From the NCBI RefSeq assembly GCF_000826685.1, contig NZ_JROO01000023.1:46668-110667 (forward strand): a stretch of DNA of 64,000 nucleotides. The letters are read 5' to 3'. A program made the translations under genes and the position numbers. The DNA is from Streptomonospora alba. GTDB taxonomy: Bacteria; Actinomycetota; Actinomycetes; Streptosporangiales; Streptosporangiaceae. This document shows, piece after piece, positions 54,188-63,642 of the stretch (its first letter is position 1; each line of letters starts with the position of its first letter). Below the pieces are notes generated by a model. The model saw nothing but the letters and a program-made list of their open reading frames with translations. It searched no databases and was not told the DNA's origin.

Positions 54188-55477
54188 ATGAGCACATCCA
54201 CCGGCCCCGACCCGGCCGCCGCCACCGGCCGCGACGACGTCCAGCTGACCGACCCCGAACTCATCGCCGACCCCTACACCGGGTTCGGCCGGCTCCGCGA
54301 GACCGCGCCCGTGGCCCGCGCCCGAAACCTCGACGGCTCGCCCATGTGGGTCGTCACGCGCCACGACGAGGTCCGCGCCGTCCTCGACGACCCCCGCTTC
54401 GCCAACAACCCGCTCTCCGTACCGGGCATCGACTCCGACAAGCGCGCCGAGCTGCTCGTCAACATGGGCCTGTCCGAGGAGTACGTGCCCTACATCGCCG
54501 ACACCGTCCTGGACACCGACCCGCCCGACCACACCCGCCTGCGCAAACTGGTCTCGCGCGCCTTCACCGTGCGCCGCGTCAGCGGACTGCGGCCCCGCGT
54601 CGAGCAGATCACCGCCGACCTGCTCGACGCCCTGCCCGACCACGCCGGCGACGACGGCTCCGTCGACCTCATCGAGCACTTCGCCTACCCGCTGCCCATC
54701 ACCGTGATCTGCGAGATGGTCGGCGTCCCCGAGGCGGACCGGCCGCTGTGGCGGCGCTGGGGAGCCGAACTGGTCCAGATGCAGGCGCCCGACCGGATGC
54801 GCAGCGCGCTCGTGGAGATGGTCGAGCACATCCGCGGCATGATCGCGCAGCGGCGCGAGACTCCCGGCGACGACCTGCTCGACGCCCTCATCGCGGTCCG
54901 CGAGGAGGACGGCGACCGGCTGACCGAGAAAGAGCTCATCACGATGGTGCTCACTCTGGTGATCGCCGGCCACGAGACCACCGCCAACCTCATCGGCAAC
55001 GGCACCGCCGCCCTGCTCACCCACCCCGGCCAGCTTGAACGGCTGCGCCGGGACCCCGAACTCGCGCCGCGCGCCGTGCACGAGCTGATGCGCTGGTGCG
55101 GCCCCATCCTCGGCACCCGGCCGCGCTGGGCCACCGAGGACATCGACCTCGGCGGGCAGCGCATCCCTCAGGGCGAGCCGGTCATGGCCATGATCGTCGG
55201 CGCCAACCGCGACCCCGAGCGCTTCGACGACCCCGACCGGCTCGACATCACCCGCACCTACGAGACCCGCGGCGAGCAGCACACCGGCTTCGGCCACGGC
55301 ATGCACTACTGCCTGGGCGCCGCCTTGGCCCGCCAGGAAGGCGAGGTGGCCTTCACCCGGCTCTTCGAGCGCTACCCCGGTCTGAGCCTGGCCGCGGCCG
55401 GGGACGAGCTGGAGTGGATCCCGCGGCCGGGCCTGCGGGCGCTGCGCCGGCTGCCGCTGCGACTGGGCAGAGACTGA
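54188..55477 (+). CDS. Cytochrome P450 monooxygenase
   Basis: 429-residue soluble bacterial P450. I-helix oxygen-activation motif VIAGHETTANLIGNG near residue 260, K-helix ExxR in HELMR near residue 299, heme loop GFGHGMHYCLGAALARQE with the axial Cys near residue 375. DPPDHTRLRKLVSRAFTVRRV (about residue 115) is typical of actinobacterial CYP105/107-like enzymes. AGGAGG precedes the ATG. Co-transcribed with the TetR gene. No ferredoxin gene is adjacent. Substrate unknown. Confidence 0.92.
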   Translation: MSTSTGPDPAAATGRDDVQLTDPELIADPYTGFGRLRETAPVARARNLDGSPMWVVTRHDEVRAVLDDPRFANNPLSVPGIDSDKRAELLVNMGLSEEYVPYIADTVLDTDPPDHTRLRKLVSRAFTVRRVSGLRPRVEQITADLLDALPDHAGDDGSVDLIEHFAYPLPITVICEMVGVPEADRPLWRRWGAELVQMQAPDRMRSALVEMVEHIRGMIAQRRETPGDDLLDALIAVREEDGDRLTEKELITMVLTLVIAGHETTANLIGNGTAALLTHPGQLERLRRDPELAPRAVHELMRWCGPILGTRPRWATEDIDLGGQRIPQGEPVMAMIVGANRDPERFDDPDRLDITRTYETRGEQHTGFGHGMHYCLGAALARQEGEVAFTRLFERYPGLSLAAAGDELEWIPRPGLRALRRLPLRLGRD

Positions 55478-55502
55478 CGCGGCGCCGCGCGAGGTACGGC
55501 AG

Positions 55503-55529
55503 GGGCCGCCGCCGGTGCGGCGGCGGCCC
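55503..55529. terminator. 12-bp hairpin between P450 and miaB
   Basis: GGGCCGCCGCCG at 55503-55514 pairs perfectly with 55518-55529 around GTG. Flanking GGTACG/CGTACC can extend the stem. It lies between convergent genes and probably terminates both. Confidence 0.65.
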
Positions 55530-55540
55530 GGCGTACCGGC

Positions 55541-57034
55541 TCAACCGATCCCGCAGCCCCCGGATGCGGCCGGTTGGGGCTCAGCCGGCGCGCCGACGGT
55601 GGGCATGCCCAGCAGTACGCCCGGCTGCTCCGGTTCGCGGCCGTTGCGCGCCGCCCAGGCGTCGCCCGCCCGCGTGGGGCGCACCGCACGCACTCCGGAG
55701 TCGGCCACGAGGTGGTGCGGCGCACCGTAGGTGACCTCGACCGTGGCGAAGTCGCCCGGGCGCAGCCGCTCGGCCGTGTCGTCGTCGACGGCGAAGTGCA
55801 CCAGCCGGTTGTCGGGGGCGCGCCCCGACAACCGGCGCCGCTCGCCGTTCTTGCGGCCCTCGCCCTCGGACACCAGCAACTCGAGTTCGCTGCCGACCAG
55901 CCTGCGGTTCTCCTCGGCGGAGATCTCCTCCTGCAGGTGCACCAGGCGCTCGTAGCGCTCCTGGACGACCTCCTTGGGCAGGTGGCCCTCCATCTCTGCG
56001 GCCGGGGTGCCCGGCCGCTTGGAGTACTGGAAGGTGAACGCGCTGGCGAAGCGGGCTTCGCGCACCACGTGCAGGGTCTCCTCGAAGTCCTCCTCGGTCT
56101 CGCCGGGGAAGCCCACGATGATGTCGGTGCTGATCGCGGCCTCGGGCATGGCCTCGCGCACCTTGCCCACGATGCTCAGGAAGCGCTCCTGGCGGTAGGA
56201 GCGCCGCATCGCCTTGAGCACGCGGCTGGAACCCGACTGCAGCGGCATGTGCAGCTGCGGCATCACGTTGGGGGTCTCGGCCATGGCCTCGATGACGTCG
56301 TCGGTGAAGTCGCGCGGGTGCGGCGAGGTGAACCGCACACGCTCCAATCCCTCGACCTCGCCGCAGGCCCGCAGCAGCTTGGAGAACGCCTGCCGGTCGC
56401 CGAACTCGCTGCCGTAGGCGTTGACGTTCTGCCCCAGCAGGGTCACCTCGGCCACGCCCTCGTCGACCAGGGCCCGCACCTCGGCCAGCACGTCGCCGGG
56501 GCGGCGGTCCTTCTCCGTGCCGCGCAGCGAAGGCACGATGCAGAACGTGCAGGTGTTGTTGCAGCCCACCGAGACCGACACCCACGCGGCATAGGCCGAC
56601 TCGCGGCGGCTGGGCAGGGTGGAGGGGAAGGTCTCCAGCGACTCCTCGATCTCGACCTGCGCCTCGCGCTGCACCCGGGCGCGCTCCAGCAGCACGGGCA
56701 GCGAGCCGATGTTGTGCGTGCCGAAGACCACGTCCACCCACGGAGCGCGGCGCACGATCTCGCCGCGGTCCTTCTGCGCCAGGCACCCGCCCACCGCGAT
56801 CTGCATACCCGGGTGGGCGTCCTTGGCCGGGCGCAGGTGCCCGAGGTTGCCGTAGAGGCGGTTGTCGGCGTTCTCCCGGACCGCGCAGGTGTTGAACACG
56901 ACGACGTCGGCGGTGGTGTCCTCGGCTGCGCGTTCGTAGCCCGCGTCCTCCAGCAGGCCGGAGAGGCGCTCGGAGTCGTGGACGTTCATCTGGCAGCCGT
57001 AGGTCCGCACTTGGTAGGTACGACTCTGGCTCAC
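55541..57034 (-). CDS. miaB: tRNA-2-methylthio-N6-dimethylallyladenosine synthase
   Basis: Radical SAM methylthiotransferase that completes ms2i6A37 in tRNA after MiaA. 497 residues. The N-terminal UPF0004 domain has [15 protein letters not shown] and [18 protein letters not shown], and CLAQKD provides the third Cys. The radical SAM CxxxCxxC is in [18 protein letters not shown] near residue 160. The C terminus has a TRAM domain (about 380-450). GTG 57034 precedes the conserved [14 protein letters not shown]. Confidence 0.94.
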   Translation of the reverse strand: MSQSRTYQVRTYGCQMNVHDSERLSGLLEDAGYERAAEDTTADVVVFNTCAVRENADNRLYGNLGHLRPAKDAHPGMQIAVGGCLAQKDRGEIVRRAPWVDVVFGTHNIGSLPVLLERARVQREAQVEIEESLETFPSTLPSRRESAYAAWVSVSVGCNNTCTFCIVPSLRGTEKDRRPGDVLAEVRALVDEGVAEVTLLGQNVNAYGSEFGDRQAFSKLLRACGEVEGLERVRFTSPHPRDFTDDVIEAMAETPNVMPQLHMPLQSGSSRVLKAMRRSYRQERFLSIVGKVREAMPEAAISTDIIVGFPGETEEDFEETLHVVREARFASAFTFQYSKRPGTPAAEMEGHLPKEVVQERYERLVHLQEEISAEENRRLVGSELELLVSEGEGRKNGERRRLSGRAPDNRLVHFAVDDDTAERLRPGDFATVEVTYGAPHHLVADSGVRAVRPTRAGDAWAARNGREPEQPGVLLGMPTVGAPAEPQPAASGGCGIG

Positions 57035-57171
57035 GCACCCCAGGCTAGTGCCTGTGCGGGCTCCTACCGACCCGCCCGCCGAAGCGCAGTGAGGCCGGCC
57101 CGCGCGCGTGCGCGGACCGGCCCCGGTCCCGCGCCCCCGAACCGGCGTGAGGCCCAAGCGGGGCGACGGCC

Positions 57172-57196
57172 GCCGCCCCGCCGTGGACGGGGCGGC
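57172..57196 (-). terminator. 9-bp hairpin downstream of the TRAP permease
   Basis: GCCGCCCCG at 57172-57180 pairs perfectly with 57188-57196 around a 7-base loop, 8 bases beyond the permease stop on the minus strand. Confidence 0.55.
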
Positions 57197-57204
57197 CCCG
57201 GCTG

Positions 57205-59487
57205 TCAGGGCACCGCGGGGACCTCGCGGGTGTCGGAGGGGGCTCCGCGGCCCGTCCAGTACTGCCAGCCCACCACGGCCGCGGCGACCAGCAAACCCGC
57301 CACATCGCTCTCCCAGCCCGCGTTCACCATCGCGAGCCCGGCCGCGCCGACCACCAGGCGCAGCGACCAGTGCAGCCCGGTGCGCACGTAGCCCACCACG
57401 GCGATGCCCACCAGCCACACACCCAGCAGCGCGGTGGCCACCACGCCGATACCCGACAGCCACGTCACGTCCTGCAGCAGCAACTGCGGCGAGAACACGA
57501 ACATGTAGGGCACCAGGAACCCGGAGACCGCGATACGCACCGCGTTCACGCCCGTCATGATCGGATTGCCGCCCGAGATGCCCGAGGCCGCATAGGCCGC
57601 CAGGCACACCGGCGGCGTGATGTCGGCCATGACGCCGAAGTAGTACACGAACATGTGCGCCATCAGCAGCACCGCGACCGTGTTCTGAGCCGCGTCCGGC
57701 TCCAGGATCGCCATGATCGCCGGAGCCGCCAGCGTGGCGGTGATGACGTAGTTGGCCGTGGTCGGCACCCCGATGCCCAGAATCAGGCACGCCACCATCG
57801 TCAGCACCAGCGTGCACAGCAGCAGCGTCGTGTTCGGAGCCATCAGGTCGAAGGTGACCACCTGCAGCGCCGGAGCCAGCACGGACTCGGCCACGCCCAC
57901 CAGGCCGTCGCTGAGCTTCTGGCCCAGCCCCGTCAGCGTGATCACGCCGGCGATCATGCCCGCCGCCGCGCACGCCACGATGATCGGCAGAGCCACCCGC
58001 GCCGCGTCCACCAGGCCGTCCAGCAGGCTCCACAGCGTGAGCCGGTCCTCCATGCCGTGCCAGCGCCGCAGCGCGAACATCACGATCTGCGTGAGCAGGT
58101 TGACCGCCACCGTCAGCCCGATCGCGCCCATCGCCGAGAAGATCGGCGAATAGCCCATCGACAGCAGCGTGAACAGCCCGATGATGGGCACCAGCAGGTA
58201 CCCCCGGGTGGCCATCAGCAGACGCACGTTCGGCAGCACACCGCGCGGCATCCCGCGGATGCCCAGCCGCTTGGCGTCGTAGTGCACCACCACGAACTGC
58301 GCGACGAAGAACAGCACCGCCGGGATGATCGCCGCCTGCAGGATCTGCAGGTAGGGGATGCCGGTGAACTCGATCATGATGAACGCCGCGGCACCCATGA
58401 TCGGCGGCGCGATCTGCCCGCCGGTCGAGGAGGCCGCCTCCACCGCGCCCGCGTAGTTGGCCGGATAGCCCGACCGCTTCATCATCGGGATCGTGAAGGC
58501 GCCGTTGCTGACGGTGTTGGCCACCGAGCTTCCGGTGATCGTGCCCGAGAACGCGCTGGTGACGATGCCGACCTTGGCCGTGCCGCCCGTAGCGCCGCCG
58601 GTCAGCCCCAGCGCCAGGTCGGTGAAGAACCGCTCCATGCCCGTGCGCGTCAGCATCGCCGCGAAGATCAAGAACAGGAAGATGAACGTCGAGGAGATCC
58701 CCAGCGGGGTGCCGAACACCCCCTCGGTGCCCACGAACAGCTCGACCACGATCCGGTCGATGGTGTAGCCCGAGTGGTGCAGGAAGCCCGGCAGCCACCG
58801 CCCGTAGAACGCGTAGGCCACCATCAGCCCCGACAGCACCACCAGCGCCGGGCCCAGCGTCCGCTGCGCCGCCACCAGCACCAGCAGGATCCCCACCGTG
58901 CCCACCGCTACCTGGGCGGGGTCGATGATGCCCTGGGTGCTGACGACGTCCTCGTAGTTCACGAACAGGTACAGCCCCGAACCCGCGCCCAGCACCGCCA
59001 GCACGACATCGGCCGCCGGGATGCCCAGCGGCCGCAGCGGCACATAGCGCGCCGCCTGCACCAGAGCCAGCACCGCGACCGCGGGGGCCAGCACGTACCA
59101 CTCGGCGATGCCCTCGACGATCGTGTAGACGATGATGCCGATCCCGCCGGCCGCCAGCGACAAGCCGTACCACCGCTGCGGGCGGGTCTCCTGGCGCGTG
59201 CTCGGGTAGAGCAGGAACACCATCCCCAGCCCCAGCGCCAGGTGGAACGAGCGCTGCTGCAGGCCCGGGAGGGTGCCGAAGTAGCCGGTGTAGAGGTGGA
59301 ACAGGCTCAGCGCGAGCCCTACACCGAACACCACCCAGCGCCACAGCGGGCGCAGGTCGCGCCGTGTCCCCGCCGTCTCGGCGGCGACGTTGTACTGCTC
59401 GAGCTCGGCGACCTCCTTCTGCGCCTCGATGTCGCCGAAGTCGGCGCCCTCGCCCGGCGGCGCGGCCGGCCGCGAGTCGCTCGTCAT
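57205..59487 (-). CDS. TRAP transporter fused permease (TAXI type)
   Basis: 760-residue membrane protein that fuses the small and large TRAP permease subunits. A soluble acidic N terminus (about 1-45) precedes many helices. The DctM-like core has [70 protein letters not shown] near residue 310 and [25 protein letters not shown] near residue 580. TAXI transporters use an ion gradient and an extracytoplasmic receptor to import small carboxylates such as glutamate or 2-oxoglutarate. Last gene of a three-gene leftward operon. Confidence 0.92.
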   Translation of the reverse strand: MTSDSRPAAPPGEGADFGDIEAQKEVAELEQYNVAAETAGTRRDLRPLWRWVVFGVGLALSLFHLYTGYFGTLPGLQQRSFHLALGLGMVFLLYPSTRQETRPQRWYGLSLAAGGIGIIVYTIVEGIAEWYVLAPAVAVLALVQAARYVPLRPLGIPAADVVLAVLGAGSGLYLFVNYEDVVSTQGIIDPAQVAVGTVGILLVLVAAQRTLGPALVVLSGLMVAYAFYGRWLPGFLHHSGYTIDRIVVELFVGTEGVFGTPLGISSTFIFLFLIFAAMLTRTGMERFFTDLALGLTGGATGGTAKVGIVTSAFSGTITGSSVANTVSNGAFTIPMMKRSGYPANYAGAVEAASSTGGQIAPPIMGAAAFIMIEFTGIPYLQILQAAIIPAVLFFVAQFVVVHYDAKRLGIRGMPRGVLPNVRLLMATRGYLLVPIIGLFTLLSMGYSPIFSAMGAIGLTVAVNLLTQIVMFALRRWHGMEDRLTLWSLLDGLVDAARVALPIIVACAAAGMIAGVITLTGLGQKLSDGLVGVAESVLAPALQVVTFDLMAPNTTLLLCTLVLTMVACLILGIGVPTTANYVITATLAAPAIMAILEPDAAQNTVAVLLMAHMFVYYFGVMADITPPVCLAAYAASGISGGNPIMTGVNAVRIAVSGFLVPYMFVFSPQLLLQDVTWLSGIGVVATALLGVWLVGIAVVGYVRTGLHWSLRLVVGAAGLAMVNAGWESDVAGLLVAAAVVGWQYWTGRGAPSDTREVPAVP

Positions 59488-59545
59488 CGCCCATCCCCTT
59501 CTTCGTCGATCAGGCGGCGCTCCCCGTCAGTGCGCGCCGCCGGCG

Positions 59546-60073
59546 TCAGGGCCAGGCCCTCGGCCCGCCCCGGACGCTCAACTCCACCCGTGTGCCGTAG
59601 TCGGCCACGTCCAGCAGGCGCACCCGCTCACCGCCCGGCAGCAGGAGCACCTGGCCCGAGCGGGAACTGTTGACCATCAACTGGACGTCGCCCAGCGGCC
59701 GCCCGTGGTGCAGCACCCGGTAGCCGTCGCGCTCGCGCAGGAACGTGGTGGTCGTCGAGCCGATGTGCTCGGGACCCGCCGGCAGGTTCGCCCCGAAGGT
59801 GTCGAACCGCATCTCCTGCATGAGCAGCCCGCCCGTGGCGCTGATCGAGAACTCCTCCTCGACCGGGCGCTTGCTCACCGAATGGGTGTAGCGCAGCGTC
59901 ACACGCTCACCGGCGGCCACCGGGACCGACAGCACCACGCGGCCGCTGCCGGCGTCGGCGGCCACGAAGCGCAGCCGGCGTCCACCCGGCTGCGCCGCGG
60001 CTGCGAGCCCGCCCAGCAGGCCCACAGCGAGTAACCCGCCGCCCGCGCGAAGGGCGCGGCGGCGCGCGAGCAC
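59546..60073 (-). CDS. DUF1850 protein of the TAXI-TRAP operon
   Basis: 175 residues with an N-terminal signal or anchor (LRAGGGLLAVGLLGGLAAAA) and a DUF1850 domain (RVTLRYTHSVSKRPVEEEFSISATGGLLMQEMRFDTFGANLP and GDVQLMVNSSRSGQVLLLPGGERVRLLD). DUF1850 genes usually lie between TAXI receptor and permease genes, as here, suggesting an accessory role in transport. GTG 60073 is chosen because the longer frame overlaps the receptor gene. Confidence 0.8.
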   Translation of the reverse strand: MLARRRALRAGGGLLAVGLLGGLAAAAQPGGRRLRFVAADAGSGRVVLSVPVAAGERVTLRYTHSVSKRPVEEEFSISATGGLLMQEMRFDTFGANLPAGPEHIGSTTTTFLRERDGYRVLHHGRPLGDVQLMVNSSRSGQVLLLPGGERVRLLDVADYGTRVELSVRGGPRAWP

Positions 60074-60119
60074 CGGCCCGCGCGCCTCCGCCGTCTGCTC
60101 CTCGGGCGGCCGGGCGCCG

Positions 60120-61118
60120 CTACTCGAGGGCGCCCTCCTCCTCGTAATAGCGGCGCGCACCCGGGTGGAAGTCGATGGGCCCGCTGCCGTCGGTCGCGGT
60201 CTCCAGCTTGACCTGGCTGCCGACGTCGTGCCCGATCTCGTCGGCACGCTCGTACATCTCCTTCACCAGGTTGTACGCCGTGTCCTCGTCCAGCTCCGAC
60301 GTGCCGTAGAGCGTCGCCCAGTTGGTGACGGTCTCGGCCGGCTCGTCCTGGCCGTTGTAGGTGCCCGCATCGATCGTCAGCGGGCTGTAGCTGGGGTTGT
60401 CGGTGGTGAGCTGGTCCAGGCCGTCGCCGGTGATGTCGACCAACCGGACGTCGGTGCTGGTGGCCACCTGCTCGATGCTGCCCGCGGGCAGCGCCAGGAT
60501 CGCGAAGGCCGCGTCGGTCTGGCCGTCGCTGAGCTTGGAAGCGGCGTCCTCGAACGTGCTGTTGAAGGTCTCGACGTCGTCCGTGCTCATCCCGTAGGCC
60601 TCGAGGACGGCCTGAGCCGCCACCGCGGTACCGCTACCGGGCGGGCCGATGTCCACCCGCTTGCCCTCGAGGTCCTCGATCGTCTCGATCCCCGACTCCT
60701 CGGTGGCCACGATCTGCAGCACCTCGGGGTAGACGTTGCCCAGCGTGCGCACCTCGCCGGGGTTGGACAGCGGCTCGTCCTCGAAGTCCGCGCTGCCCTC
60801 GACCGCGTTGGCCGCCACCCCGTTGATCGCCATGACCAACTCGTTCTCGCCCTGGTCGAGCAGGCGCATGTTCTCCACCGACGCACCGCTGGACTGGGTG
60901 CTGACGTTGACGCCCTCGATGTTGTCCGACCAGATCTTGGCGATCTCACTGCCGAGGGGATAGTAGGTCCCCCCTGTACTCCCCGTGGCCATGGTGAACT
61001 CCCCGCCGGCACCGCCGGCGCCGGAGTCGCCGACACCGCAGCCCGCGAGCGCGATGACCCCTGCGGCGGCAGCCGCGGTGGCGCCCGCCAGTCGCCCGGT
61101 CCGAAGTCTCGTCCTCAT
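60120..61118 (-). CDS. TAXI-family TRAP transporter solute receptor
   Basis: 332-residue lipoprotein receptor. The signal peptide ends in VIALAGC, with lipidated Cys near residue 28, followed by a Gly/Ala linker. TAXI fold: FTMATGSTGGTYYPLGSEIAKIW, ELVMAINGVAANAVEG, VDIGPPGSGTAVAAQAVLEAYG, DAAFAILALPAGSIEQVA. ATG 61118 starts the signal sequence; the frame to 61211 is longer than needed. First gene of the operon with DUF1850 and the fused permease. Ligand unknown. Confidence 0.92.
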   Translation of the reverse strand: MRTRLRTGRLAGATAAAAAGVIALAGCGVGDSGAGGAGGEFTMATGSTGGTYYPLGSEIAKIWSDNIEGVNVSTQSSGASVENMRLLDQGENELVMAINGVAANAVEGSADFEDEPLSNPGEVRTLGNVYPEVLQIVATEESGIETIEDLEGKRVDIGPPGSGTAVAAQAVLEAYGMSTDDVETFNSTFEDAASKLSDGQTDAAFAILALPAGSIEQVATSTDVRLVDITGDGLDQLTTDNPSYSPLTIDAGTYNGQDEPAETVTNWATLYGTSELDEDTAYNLVKEMYERADEIGHDVGSQVKLETATDGSGPIDFHPGARRYYEEEGALE

Positions 61119-61434
61119 TGCGCGAGTCCTCCTTGAAGAGTGCGCTGCGGCGGTGCTGTAGCACCGGCGCGAGCCTCTGAAGTGTCTAGTCCGGTTACCG
61201 GCCTTGAACATTGGCCCGGACTATAGACAGCGTGCAGATACACAGTCGCTTTCGGCCGGTTACAACTAGGGAACGAATGGGCTGCCCGGCGAACCGAGCC
61301 CGCCCGTTGTGCGACACCGCACACGCGCGGGCGGTGAGCCGCTCAAGGTGTGCCGCTTCTACTGCGCTACTGGCCATATACCACTAAGGTCGACATGTCA
61401 TCCACAGGCAGACCACCGAGTGCGAAGTGTCCAC
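61119..61434. other. Divergent intergenic region TAXI receptor / S9 peptidase
   Basis: About 316 bases without a gene. It contains AGTCCGG (61188-61194) and CCGGACT (61216-61222) as an inverted repeat, extended by GTCT/AGAC with a 2-base bulge. A small palindrome CCGGTTACCGG (61191-61201) overlaps the left arm. These may be operators for the transporter, but there is no regulator gene next to them. Confidence 0.45.
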
Positions 61435-63642
61435 ATGACCGACCGCGTGACGGCCCCCTACGGCGCCTGGCCATCGCCGATCGCAGCCAGTGACGTCGCC
61501 CGAGGAGAGCGGCGGATGGCCCATCCCAGCGTCGTCGGCGACGAGATCTGGTGGGAGGAGTCCCGTCCCGAGGAGGACGGGCGCACCACCGTGATGCACC
61601 GCGGCGCCGACGGCGCCCTGACCGAACTGCTCGGCCCCCAATGGGACGCGGGCACCCGTGTGCACGAGTACGGCGGATGCTCCTACCTGCCCGTACCCGG
61701 CCGCGACGGCCAGGACGCCACCCGCCACGGCATCGTGTTCTCCAACCGCGGCGACCAGCGCCTCTACCTGCTGGAGAAGGACGCCGCCGCGCCGGTGCCC
61801 CTCACCCCCGAGCCCGAGCACCCCGGCGCCCTGCGCTACGCCGACCTCGCCCTCGGCCCCGACGGCCAGAGCATCGTCTGCGTCCGGGAAAGCCACCCCG
61901 CCCCCGGCGAGGCGACACAGAACCCCGACGACCGCCGGCCCGTCCGCTCGATCGTCTCCCTCCCGCTTACCGGCCGCGCCGCCGACGACCCCGCCGCAGT
62001 GGCCGAACTGGTCTCCGGCGCCGACTTCTACGCCTCCCCCGTCCCCGCACCCGACGGACGCCACCTGGCCTGGATCTGCTGGAACCACCCCCGCATGCCC
62101 TGGGACGGCACCGAGCTGCGCGTGGGCTCGCTCGACGCCGCAGCCGGCGCCGTGACCGACGCCTACACGCTCAAAGGCGGCGTGTCCGAGTCCGTGCTCT
62201 CGCCCACCTGGCGCGACGAGAGCACGATCCTCTTCCTCACCGACTGGTCGGGCTGGTGGAACCTCTACGAAATCGGACTCACCGGACCGGCCATCGCGCT
62301 CTACCCCGCCGAGGAGGAGTTCACCCACGGCTTCTTCCTGGGCCTGCGGCCCTACCGGCGCCTCGACGACGGCCACCTGGTCGCCCTGCACGGCCACACC
62401 GACCTCACCCCCGGCGTCTACGACCCCGCCACCGCGGAATTCACCCCGCTCGACACGGGACTGGACACCTGGTTCACCCTCGCCAGCGACGGCGCCACCG
62501 TCGTCGGCCTGGCCGCGGGCCACCGCACCCCCCAGAGCCTGGTCCGACTCGACGTCGGCACCGGCCGCACCGAGGTGCTGCGGCGCTCCCGCGACGACCT
62601 GCCCGGCGCCGACCACCTGCCCGCCCCGCGCCACACCACCGTCAGCGGCCGCTACGGCGGCACCGTCCACGCCACCGTGTACGCGCCCGCCAACCCCGAC
62701 GCGGCAGCCGAAGGCCCCGCCCCCTACGTCGTATGGGTGCACGGCGGCCCCGTCGGCAAGGCGATGGGCGCCCTCGACCTCGCCAAGGCCTACTTCACCA
62801 GCCGCGGAATCGGCGTCGTCGACGTCAACCACGGCGGCTCCCTCGGATTCGGACGCGCCTACCGCGAACGGCTGCAGGGCCAATGGGGCGTCGTCGACGT
62901 GGAGGACGCCACCGCCGTCGCCCGCGCCCTGGTCGAGGAGGGCACCGCCGACCCCGAGCGGCTGGCCGTGCGCGGCGGCAGCGCCGGAGGCCTGACCACC
63001 CTGCTCGCACTGTGCGGCGACACCTTCGCCTGCGGGACCTCCTCCTGGGGCGTGACCGACCTGCTGCGACTCGCCGCCGAGACCCACGATTTCGAGTCGC
63101 GCTACCTGGACGGGCTCGTGGGCCCGCTTCCCGGCTACGCCGCCGCCTACCGCGAGCGCTCCCCCATCAACCGCGTCGAGGACCTCGCGGTGCCCGTGCT
63201 GATCCTGCAAGGCACCGACGACCCCGTCGTCCCGCCCAGCCAGGCCCGCGCACTGGCGGCGAGCCTGGCCGAACGCTCGATCCGACACGCGCTGCTGGAG
63301 TTCGAGGGCGAGGGGCACGGCCTGCGCTCGCCCGACAACCAGCAGCGCGCCCTGGAAGCCGAGTTGGCCTTCTACGGCGAGGTGTTCGGCTTCACCCCGC
63401 CCGACGTGGAACCGATCGCGCTGGTCACCGAATACACGGGCGAAAACGCCGGGACCGAGGCCGGCGAGGAGCAGCGGGTACCGGAGGCCTCCGACGCCGC
63501 CGAGTCCGAAGAGGCCCCGGAGCCCGGCGAACCCGGCGGGAGGTCCGAGACCGACCTGGTCGCCGAACCGCTGCCGCCGCTGGACGGGCACGGCGCGGCC
63601 GAAGGCGAGCGGGCCGAGGAGCAGCAGACCCGCCGCGCATGA
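61435..63642 (+). CDS. S9-family serine peptidase (prolyl oligopeptidase/acylaminoacyl type)
   Basis: 735 residues. The N-terminal beta-propeller (about 30-400) precedes an alpha/beta-hydrolase domain: GGPVGKAMGALDLAKAYFTSRGIGVVDVNHGGSLGFGRAYRERL, nucleophile Ser516 in VRGGSAGGLTT, Asp595/596 in LQGTDDPVVPP, His628 in GEGHGL. It cleaves peptides after proline or removes acylated N-terminal residues. No signal peptide. After the catalytic domain ends near residue 660 there is a ~70-residue Glu/Ala/Pro-rich acidic tail. ATG 61435 begins the conserved MTDRVTAPYGAWPSPI. Confidence 0.9.
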   Translation: MTDRVTAPYGAWPSPIAASDVARGERRMAHPSVVGDEIWWEESRPEEDGRTTVMHRGADGALTELLGPQWDAGTRVHEYGGCSYLPVPGRDGQDATRHGIVFSNRGDQRLYLLEKDAAAPVPLTPEPEHPGALRYADLALGPDGQSIVCVRESHPAPGEATQNPDDRRPVRSIVSLPLTGRAADDPAAVAELVSGADFYASPVPAPDGRHLAWICWNHPRMPWDGTELRVGSLDAAAGAVTDAYTLKGGVSESVLSPTWRDESTILFLTDWSGWWNLYEIGLTGPAIALYPAEEEFTHGFFLGLRPYRRLDDGHLVALHGHTDLTPGVYDPATAEFTPLDTGLDTWFTLASDGATVVGLAAGHRTPQSLVRLDVGTGRTEVLRRSRDDLPGADHLPAPRHTTVSGRYGGTVHATVYAPANPDAAAEGPAPYVVWVHGGPVGKAMGALDLAKAYFTSRGIGVVDVNHGGSLGFGRAYRERLQGQWGVVDVEDATAVARALVEEGTADPERLAVRGGSAGGLTTLLALCGDTFACGTSSWGVTDLLRLAAETHDFESRYLDGLVGPLPGYAAAYRERSPINRVEDLAVPVLILQGTDDPVVPPSQARALAASLAERSIRHALLEFEGEGHGLRSPDNQQRALEAELAFYGEVFGFTPPDVEPIALVTEYTGENAGTEAGEEQRVPEASDAAESEEAPEPGEPGGRSETDLVAEPLPPLDGHGAAEGERAEEQQTRRA

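Noticed and set aside
55541..59494. A 1317-codon open frame spanning miaB and much of the TRAP permease region
   Set aside because: Only the miaB part is real. The rest reads the TRAP permease gene in a shifted frame and yields Gly/Ala/Arg-rich nonsense, while the permease frame shows clear membrane motifs.
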